Source of the DNA: an uncultured Muribaculaceae bacterium
Lineage (GTDB): Bacteria > Bacteroidota > Bacteroidia > Bacteroidales > Muribaculaceae
Direction: 5' to 3'
NCBI GenBank assembly: GCA_910579105.1
Contig: CAJTRT010000027.1
Coordinates: forward strand, 1-32,484
DNA length: 32,484 nucleotides
Part shown: positions 26,099 through 32,484 of the stretch, piece by piece
Layout of the letters: the number at the start of each line of letters is the position of its first letter
Numbering within the stretch: the stretch's first letter is position 1
The notes under the pieces: model-generated
Seen by the model: only the letters and a program-made list of their open reading frames with translations
Told to the model about the DNA's origin: nothing
Databases searched by the model: none
Made by a program: the position numbers and the translations under genes

Positions 26099-26173
26099 GA
26101 TTTTAGTGGCGCCGTTCGGGAGGGATACCCGGACGGCTTTTCTTATCCCGAAACAGAAACCCCACTAAAATCT
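26099..26173 (+). promoter_or_regulatory. Leader with intrinsic terminator nested in an RBS-covering stem
   Basis: Inner hairpin: GCCGTTCGGG (26111-26120) with CCCGGACGGC (26128-26137), one G-U pair, followed by four T (26138-26141). Outer stem: GATTTTAGTGG (26099-26109) is the exact complement of CCACTAAAATC (26162-26172), which ends 9 nt before the start codon. The layout suggests premature termination plus sequestration of the translation start region. Confidence 0.6.
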
Positions 26174-26181
26174 ACGAGATT

Positions 26182-26631
26182 ATGAACAATCCGACCCGTG
26201 AGGAAGAACTGTCTTTCTACTTCCTCTATCTGAAAAAATATCTGCAAGATTACCGTTTTGACGGCGGCATAACCGACAACTTCATCCGCAACCGCGCCGA
26301 ACAAGCCGAAGAAACCTACGAGAAAGCCAGACTTGAGGGCGCCGAGGTTGACGAGGCCCACAGTATGTCGCTGGCCGTGCTTCTTGACGGATTCCGCTAT
26401 TCCGAGTACGAACTGGTGTACGATGTGCTGGAAGAAGAGTTCAAGGACGATATTTCCGCCGAAATGCTGCCATTCTTCACCACCCATCTGCTTGCACAGC
26501 GTGAGATAGACGATGTGTTCGAGGGGTATGAGTTGCAGGAGGCGGGCTTCATACCAAGCGGCAAATATCATCAGCTCCGCTGTGAGCTGACAGGTGCAAT
26601 CTCGATATACCTGCGCGAGAATGGCCTTTAA
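26182..26631 (+). CDS. DUF1896 family protein
   Basis: 149 residues, acidic, helical, no signal peptide or membrane segment. Features include FYFLYLKKYLQDYRF, NFIRNRAEQAEETYEKARLEG and DEAHSMSLAVLLDGF, matching the DUF1896 proteins carried by Bacteroidales conjugative elements beside the large helicase. Its last codons overlap the presumed start of the next gene by 11 bp, so the two are probably co-translated. Function unknown; it may be a partner of the helicase. Confidence 0.8.
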   Translation: MNNPTREEELSFYFLYLKKYLQDYRFDGGITDNFIRNRAEQAEETYEKARLEGAEVDEAHSMSLAVLLDGFRYSEYELVYDVLEEEFKDDISAEMLPFFTTHLLAQREIDDVFEGYELQEAGFIPSGKYHQLRCELTGAISIYLRENGL

Positions 26632-29600
26632 CCGCAAGGAGAAGATGCGCGGCAACACCGAGGCGATACGCACGGCGTTTCGCCTCGGTGTTGAGCGCCG
26701 GCCGCCGACCGATGACGAGTGGACGGCCATGACGAAATATGCAGGGTTCGGAGGTCTGAAATGTATCCTCAACGACGCCGACAGTCTGGACGATGCCGCA
26801 AAATGGAGCAAATCGGACATCGAGCTGTTCGCCCCCACGGTAGAACTGCGCCGGCTCATACATGACTATTCAAAGGACGACAGGGAGTTCAAGATGTATA
26901 TGGACTCCCTTAAAGCGTCAGTGCTGACCGCCTTCTATACCCCGAAGGAGGTAGTTGAGGCCATATCCCAGACATTGCAGCAGGTCGGCGTGGAGCCGAA
27001 AAGATTTCTCGATCCCAGCGCCGGCATAGGCGCGTTTGTGGACGCCTTCACATGGGTAAATCCCCATACGGAGATAATGGCGTTTGAGAAAGACGCTCTC
27101 ACAGGCAGGATACTGTCACAGCTGTATCCCCAAAGCATAGTGCGTGTGGAGGGGTTTGAGAAAATCGAGCAGCCTTTCAACAATTATTTCGATGTCGCCT
27201 CGTCCAACATTCCCTTCGGGGATTTCGCCGTGCCGGATCCGGTATATGCCACCCACAAGGAAACTGCTTACCGCAAGGCGGTGGCGTCGATACACAACTA
27301 TTTCTTCCTGAAAGGTCTTGACGCGGTGCGCGAGGGCGGCATTGTCGCCTTCATCACCTCGCAGGGCCTTATGAACAACGGATCGGCGCTTGTGCGCGGC
27401 GAGATAGTGAAACACGCCGACCTCGTGGCGGCGCTGCGTCTGCCCAACAACACATTCCGCGACTCCGCCAATACCGAGGTGGGCAGCGATCTTGTCATAC
27501 TCCAGAAACACAGCGATAAAAGACGGCTTTCGGCAGATGACGAGCTGTTTATCCAGTCGGTCAAGGACAGTGGGAGCGGCGTGCCCAACAACCGCTATTT
27601 CATCGAACATCCCGGCAACATCATATCCACCGATATGAAGATTGACACAGACCCCTACGGCAAACCGGCCATCATATATACCCATGCCGGAGGAGTGAAC
27701 GGGATAGGCGACGACATGCGCAAGGTGCTGTATGCCGTTTTGGGAGAGAGGCTCAATCTTGACCTCTATAACGGCAAATCAAAGAGATCACACCTTATTA
27801 TGGATAATGAGCCTGCGCCGCATAAAGCGACTGTCGGGGAAGACCATCAGATTGAGGATGTGGAGGCCGAGGAAATCACCGACACTCCGGTGCCCGATAC
27901 TCCGTCACAAGTTGCCCATGCCGATGAGATAGACACAACCGGCTCGCCGGATTATACCCATAATCCCGACCCCCGTGTGTATATGTATAATCTTTTCGGT
28001 GAGTTGGAGGAAATCAACGCCCCGAAAAAACACCGCACACGAAAACAGGAAACAGCGCAGGAACAGACGGATAAACCGGCAAAGCCTCAACGAAAAGAGA
28101 AGAAGGCAGACGATGATGTGCCGCCGTCAAAAACCTCTCCCCGCAAGCTCACCGATGAAGAACTGGCTTTCTACGGCTCTCTGAACTGGGAGGACAACCC
28201 GCCCATCAACGGCTTCTACGAAACCATGATGTCGATTGCCCACCGGCAGCTGGAGGAACAAGCGAAAGAACGCGAGAAGGCCGAGGCCGAAAGGCTGTCG
28301 CACAATGCTGCGGCGGCCGCCGGCATAGCACAGGGAGAAACCTATATAGAGAAGACCGAGGGTGAGTATATACCCGGCGGCAGGAACCGTCCGGCAAAGG
28401 TCACGGCTATAAGGATAGAGCCGGATATGTCACCGCGAAAATACTCCGAGGATATAAAGTTTTTCCATAAGGAGGGATCAATGGTGGTGGCCGACGGTCA
28501 GGTGGGCTTTCTCTCGGAGGTCACGAAATTCGGTGCCACATTCACGCCGCTGGCTCTCAAACCCGAACAGGAGAAACGTGCAATGCTCTATATAACATTG
28601 TCGGAAACATATCAGCAGCTTTACGATTATGAGGCCGAAACACACGAGGCAAGCGAACATCTGCGCGAACACCTTAATCAGTATTATGACGAGTTTGTGG
28701 AGAAATACGGCCATCTCAACGAGCGGAAGAATGTGCGTTTAATAATGATGGACGCCAACGGGCGTGACGCCCTCGCGCTGGAGCGTGGCGAGAACGGTCT
28801 GTTTGTCAAGGCAGACATCTTCGACCACCCCGTATCATTCGCCGTTGACGAAGTTACATCGGTAGATACGCCTATGGAGGCGTTATCCGCGTCGCTGAAC
28901 AAATACGGCGTTGTTGACATCGGATATATGTCCTCGCTTGTGGATATAGACGAGAACGCCCTTGTCGATAACCTCAAGGGGCATATCTTCTACAACCCGC
29001 TTGTTGACAGATACGAGATTGCCGACCGTTTCATAGCCGGCAATGTAATCAGCAAAGCCGAGCAGATCGAGCGGTGGGTGGCCGACCATGAGGCGGACGA
29101 CAGCCGCATAGATGAGTCACTCGCCGCCCTGCGTGAATCATTCCCCCGAAAGATAACATTCGACGAATTGGATTTCAATTTCGGTGAGCGGTGGATACCT
29201 ACCGGCATGTACTCCGCCTATATGAGCAGCCTGTATGAAACAGAGATAAATATTGCCTACTCCCCGTCGCTTGACGAGTATTCTGTGACAAACAAGGGGG
29301 GCAACATGAAGATATGGAAGGAATACTGCGTGCAGGGCCATTACCGCCGCTATGACGGCATGAGCCTGTTGAAACACGCCCTGCACAACACCGTGCCGGA
29401 GATAAAGAAATGTATCGGGCAGGACGAGCACGGCAACGACATCAAGGTGCCGGACGCCGAGGCGATACAGCTTGCCAACGCCAAGATTGACGAGATACGC
29501 AACGGGTTCACCGAGTGGCTCGCCGAACAGTCGCCGGAATTCAAGGACAGGCTTGTGGGGCTGTATAACCGCAAGTTCAACTGTTTTGTAAGACCCCGCT

Positions 29601-32353
29601 ATGACGGTTCGCACCAGACTTTCCCCGGACTGAACATGAAGATGTTGGGCGACCGCTACGGCATACGCTCCGTATATCAGTCGCAGAAAGATTGTGTCTG
29701 GATGCTCAAGCAGAACGGCGGCGGGATATGTGACCATGCCGTCGGGACCGGCAAGACGCTTATAATGTGCATAGCCGCCCACGAAATGAAGCGTCTGGGG
29801 ATGGCGCACAAGCCGATGATTATCGGGCTGAAAGCCAACGTAGCCGACATCGCCATGACATATCAGACAGCGTACCCCGACGCACGGATACTCTTTGCCG
29901 ACGAGAAAAGTTTTCAGGCGTCCAACCGTGTCAGGTTCTTCAACAATATCAGGAACAACGACTATGACTGCGTGATAATGTCGCACGACCAGTTCGGCAA
30001 GATACCGCAGTCGCCGGAGTTGCAGCAACAGATATTGCAGATTGAGCTTGACACTGTGGAAGAGAACCTGAAAGTGCTTAAAGAGCAGGGCAAGGAAATA
30101 ACCCGTGGTATGCTCAAAGGTCTGGAAACCCGCAAGAAGAACCTTGAGGCAAAACTCGAAAAGATACGTTATCAGATTGAGAACCGCACGGATGACGTGG
30201 TGGATTTCAAGCAGATGGGCATTGACCATATATTTGTTGACGAGAGCCATCAGTTCAAAAACCTTATGTTCAACACGCGCCACAACCGTGTGGCCGGATT
30301 GGGCAACAGCGAGGGCAGCCAGAGGGCTTTGAACCTGTTGTTTGCGATACGCACAATTCAGGAACGCACTGGCAGGGACCTCGGTGCCACTTTCCTTAGC
30401 GGCACCACCATATCCAACAGCCTGACGGAGTTATACCTCCTTTTCAAGTATCTGCGTCCGAAAGCGCTTGAAAGCCAAGATATTCGGTGCTTTGACGCTT
30501 GGGCGGCGATATTCGCCAAAAAGACCACCGATTTTGAGTTCAATGTTACCAACAGTATAGTGCAGAAGGAGCGTTTCCGCTACTTTATCAAGGTGCCGGA
30601 GCTGGCGGCCTTCTATAATGAGATAACGGATTACCGCACGGCAGAGGATGTAGGCGTTGACCGGCCGGAGAAAAAGGAAATCCTTTACCATATCCCGCCT
30701 ACGCCCCAGCAGGAGGCGTTTATCCAAAAGCTGATGGAGTTTGCCAAGACCGGCGACGCCACAATACTGGGCCGCGCCCCATTGTCTGAAACCGAAGAAA
30801 AGGCGAAAATGCTCATCGCCACCGACTATGCCCGCAAGATGTCGATGGATATGCGTATGATTGACCCCGCCTGCGGTGACGACCCCGGCAACAAGGCCTC
30901 ACACTGCGCCCGGCTTATCGCCGATTATTATCATCGGTTTGACGAACACAGGGGAACACAGTTTGTTTTCAGCGACTTGGGCACATTCAAACCCGGTGAG
31001 TGGAACCTGTATTCCGAAATCAAACGCAAACTGATGGAGGATTACGGCATACCGGCGCATGAGATACGTTTCATTCAGGAGTGCAAGACCGGCAAGATGA
31101 GAAAATCCGTGATTGACGCCATGAATGACGGCAATGTCCGTGTGCTGTTCGGCTCAACACAGATGTTGGGTACCGGGATAAACGCCCAGAAACGGTGTGT
31201 GGCGATCCATCACCTCGATATTCCCTGGGTGCCGAAAGATCTGGAGCAGCGCGACGGCAGGGGCCAACGGCAAGGCAACATGGTAGCCAAGCTGTATGAG
31301 GACAACGAATTGCCCGTAATCATCTATGCGGTTGAGAAAACATTGGATTCTTATAAGTTCAACTTGTTGATGTGCAAGCAGACTTTTATCTCGCAGCTGA
31401 AACGGGGTGCGCTGGGAGCGCGAACCATCGACGAGGGAGCGATGGACGAGAAGAACGGCATGAATTTCTCCGAATACATGGCCATTCTCTCCGGCAATAC
31501 AGACCTTCTTGAGAAGGCGAAACTTGAAAAGCGTATAGCTGCCCTTGAGAGTGAGCGCAAGGCATTCGGCAAAGGCAGGGCTGACAGCGAATATAGGCTG
31601 CGTACCATATCCGGCGACCTCGCTTCCGAAGAATCCAACATAGCGAAGATGAAAGCCGACCTTGCCCGTTATCAGGCGGCGGTGCACCGCGACAGCGACG
31701 GCAATCCCTTGCCGGGCCTCAAACTCGACGGCTGCGATTCCGGCGATGAGAAGGTCATGGGCGAATATCTGCAAAAGCTGGCAAAATCGGCTGATACACA
31801 TGGTCAATATCAGCGTGTCGGAGAGGTTTACGGCTTACCGATACTGATATATTCAGAGAAAACGTTGGTTGACGGCGTTGAATCCCGGCAGAACCGCTTT
31901 GTCGTTGACGGCGGTCTGAAATACAAGTACAACAACGGCTATATCGCCATGAGCGACACACATGCCGCCTGCATGAACTTCGCCAACGCACTTGAAAGGT
32001 TGCCCGACATCATCGGCCAGTTTGAGAAACGCGCCGAGAAAATGCGTGCCGACATTCCTCAGTTGCAGGCCATTGTTGCAAAGACATGGGGCAAGGAAGA
32101 TGAACTGAAAGCCCTGAAATCAGACCTTGCCGCCCTTGACCGCAAGATAAGCGCCGAGATTGCACCCAAAAAGGAAGACACCACCGACGGCGAGGAAATC
32201 AAGCCGGATAAGCCGCAGCAGCAAGCGACAAATTCAGTCGCCGCTACCAAACCTCCTGACAAATCACAAGACAGCAAGGAGTCAATGGTGGCCGAACCGA
32301 GGCAGCAATACCAATTCCCGCCGACCATTCAACGACCGATATACCGCCCATAG
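26621..32353 (+). CDS. bmhA: BmhA-type N6-DNA methylase-like / SNF2-like helicase
   Basis: 1910 residues. ATG 26621 (MAFNRKEKMRGN) is preferred over 26594 because it lies at the end of DUF1896. Methylase-like region: SAM motif FLDPSAGIGAFVDAF (about 128-142) and the motif IV place SNIPFGDF (about 193), with Ile where NPPY has Pro. After a Lys/Glu-rich spacer comes a superfamily 2 helicase: Walker A GTGKT (about 1042), DESH box (about 1205), motif III LSGTTISNS, and motif VI QRDGRGQRQGN (about 1543). A coiled coil follows (about 1627-1690) and a disordered tail. This is the large protein of Bacteroides mobile elements; its role in transfer or DNA protection is unsettled. Confidence 0.88.
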   Translation: MAFNRKEKMRGNTEAIRTAFRLGVERRPPTDDEWTAMTKYAGFGGLKCILNDADSLDDAAKWSKSDIELFAPTVELRRLIHDYSKDDREFKMYMDSLKASVLTAFYTPKEVVEAISQTLQQVGVEPKRFLDPSAGIGAFVDAFTWVNPHTEIMAFEKDALTGRILSQLYPQSIVRVEGFEKIEQPFNNYFDVASSNIPFGDFAVPDPVYATHKETAYRKAVASIHNYFFLKGLDAVREGGIVAFITSQGLMNNGSALVRGEIVKHADLVAALRLPNNTFRDSANTEVGSDLVILQKHSDKRRLSADDELFIQSVKDSGSGVPNNRYFIEHPGNIISTDMKIDTDPYGKPAIIYTHAGGVNGIGDDMRKVLYAVLGERLNLDLYNGKSKRSHLIMDNEPAPHKATVGEDHQIEDVEAEEITDTPVPDTPSQVAHADEIDTTGSPDYTHNPDPRVYMYNLFGELEEINAPKKHRTRKQETAQEQTDKPAKPQRKEKKADDDVPPSKTSPRKLTDEELAFYGSLNWEDNPPINGFYETMMSIAHRQLEEQAKEREKAEAERLSHNAAAAAGIAQGETYIEKTEGEYIPGGRNRPAKVTAIRIEPDMSPRKYSEDIKFFHKEGSMVVADGQVGFLSEVTKFGATFTPLALKPEQEKRAMLYITLSETYQQLYDYEAETHEASEHLREHLNQYYDEFVEKYGHLNERKNVRLIMMDANGRDALALERGENGLFVKADIFDHPVSFAVDEVTSVDTPMEALSASLNKYGVVDIGYMSSLVDIDENALVDNLKGHIFYNPLVDRYEIADRFIAGNVISKAEQIERWVADHEADDSRIDESLAALRESFPRKITFDELDFNFGERWIPTGMYSAYMSSLYETEINIAYSPSLDEYSVTNKGGNMKIWKEYCVQGHYRRYDGMSLLKHALHNTVPEIKKCIGQDEHGNDIKVPDAEAIQLANAKIDEIRNGFTEWLAEQSPEFKDRLVGLYNRKFNCFVRPRYDGSHQTFPGLNMKMLGDRYGIRSVYQSQKDCVWMLKQNGGGICDHAVGTGKTLIMCIAAHEMKRLGMAHKPMIIGLKANVADIAMTYQTAYPDARILFADEKSFQASNRVRFFNNIRNNDYDCVIMSHDQFGKIPQSPELQQQILQIELDTVEENLKVLKEQGKEITRGMLKGLETRKKNLEAKLEKIRYQIENRTDDVVDFKQMGIDHIFVDESHQFKNLMFNTRHNRVAGLGNSEGSQRALNLLFAIRTIQERTGRDLGATFLSGTTISNSLTELYLLFKYLRPKALESQDIRCFDAWAAIFAKKTTDFEFNVTNSIVQKERFRYFIKVPELAAFYNEITDYRTAEDVGVDRPEKKEILYHIPPTPQQEAFIQKLMEFAKTGDATILGRAPLSETEEKAKMLIATDYARKMSMDMRMIDPACGDDPGNKASHCARLIADYYHRFDEHRGTQFVFSDLGTFKPGEWNLYSEIKRKLMEDYGIPAHEIRFIQECKTGKMRKSVIDAMNDGNVRVLFGSTQMLGTGINAQKRCVAIHHLDIPWVPKDLEQRDGRGQRQGNMVAKLYEDNELPVIIYAVEKTLDSYKFNLLMCKQTFISQLKRGALGARTIDEGAMDEKNGMNFSEYMAILSGNTDLLEKAKLEKRIAALESERKAFGKGRADSEYRLRTISGDLASEESNIAKMKADLARYQAAVHRDSDGNPLPGLKLDGCDSGDEKVMGEYLQKLAKSADTHGQYQRVGEVYGLPILIYSEKTLVDGVESRQNRFVVDGGLKYKYNNGYIAMSDTHAACMNFANALERLPDIIGQFEKRAEKMRADIPQLQAIVAKTWGKEDELKALKSDLAALDRKISAEIAPKKEDTTDGEEIKPDKPQQQATNSVAATKPPDKSQDSKESMVAEPRQQYQFPPTIQRPIYRP

Positions 32354-32364
32354 TGGACATGATT

Positions 32365-32412
32365 AAGCGGCAAGGATATGGAATATTGAATCATATACTT
32401 GCCGCTTTTTTA
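32365..32412. terminator. Intrinsic terminator after bmhA
   Basis: AAGCGGCAAG (32365-32374) pairs with CTTGCCGCTT (32398-32407), with an inner ATATG/CATAT extension, and is followed by a run of T (32406-32411). An A-run on the other side lets it also serve the convergent minus-strand gene. Confidence 0.8.
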
Positions 32413-32484
32413 CTTTTGTGGAGAAGTTTCTGGTTTTATTGAAATTGCGAATCCGCCGCCACGAGCCATATGGATTTTGTCTTT
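32410..32484 (-). CDS. C-terminal end of an unidentified minus-strand gene (partial)
   Basis: The last 24 codons of an open minus-strand frame run from the window edge to TAA at 32410: KDKIHMARGGGFAISIKPE and a short tail. It ends just at the bmhA terminator, as a convergent gene would. The GGGFAI ending resembles the C-terminus of GH97 glycosidases, but 24 residues are too few for a secure call. Confidence 0.4.
   Translation of the reverse strand, partial: KDKIHMARGGGFAISIKPETSPQK

Larger units (their letters stand above)
20693..32409. mobile_element. Integrative element of CTnDOT/NBU type, integrase-proximal end
   Basis: The region starts beside the tRNA-Ser 3' end and contains, all on the plus strand, an IntDOT-type integrase, two HTH excisionase-like genes, DUF4099/DUF3945, an Exc-like topoisomerase relative, DUF1896 and a BmhA-type helicase. 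This is the integration/excision module of Bacteroides conjugative and mobilisable transposons. The left end is assumed to lie at the tRNA 3' end (about 20679-20692). No second copy of the tRNA end is visible, so the right end is outside the window, unless the partial minus-strand gene at the window edge is already chromosomal. Confidence 0.75.

Noticed and set aside
29138..30283. A 381-codon minus-strand frame
   Set aside because: It is antisense to the conserved helicase region of the BmhA-type gene.

Overview
The window looks like a chromosomal segment of a gut Bacteroidales, probably of the Muribaculaceae type (an inference; no rRNA is present). Signs are Bacteroidetes-type promoters (-33 TTG, about 20 bp, -7 TAnnTTTG), a surface lipoprotein with an acidic export tail, a glycoside hydrolase with a C-terminal sorting-like tail, an EF-G2 paralogue, an hmu-type heme operon and an integrative element of the CTnDOT family.

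Left part (1-8404): the 3' part of a GH3 glycosidase whose reading frame is broken at its 5' side; a minus-strand set of GT2 glycosyltransferase, phosphoribosyltransferase and overlapping HAD phosphatase that resembles a PRPP-based ribofuranosylation module; a minus-strand EF-G2-like translation factor that lacks the catalytic switch II histidine; and a divergent Lon protease. Convergent gene pairs are separated by long perfect hairpins.

Middle part (8427-20526): a tightly packed six-gene minus-strand operon equivalent to Porphyromonas hmuYRSTUV (surface lipoprotein, TonB-dependent heme receptor, CobN-like chelatase HmuS, membrane protein, ExbB-like and ExbD-like proteins). Divergent to it is a regulator that fuses a YtfE/RIC-like di-iron hemerythrin domain to a LuxR DNA-binding domain. 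Both divergent promoters, and also the EF-G2 promoter 11 kb away, carry the same 9-mer AGGTATTGC at the -33 position, which suggests a shared regulon. A sugar O-acetyltransferase and an Uup-type ABC-F protein follow.

Right part (20603-32484): tRNA-Ser(GCT), then the integrase end of an integrative element: paired arm-site-like repeats, an IntDOT-type integrase, two excisionase-like HTH proteins, a DUF4099/DUF3945 protein, an Exc-like topoisomerase III relative that has lost its catalytic tyrosine and TOPRIM acids, a DUF1896 protein, and a 1910-residue methylase/helicase of the BmhA type. A repeated motif CACTAAAATCY precedes several of these genes, and the DUF1896 leader contains its exact complement beside an intrinsic terminator. 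This suggests an RNA-based switch inside the element and is the most novel-looking regulatory feature here, together with the Exc pseudoenzyme and the shared -33 9-mer.
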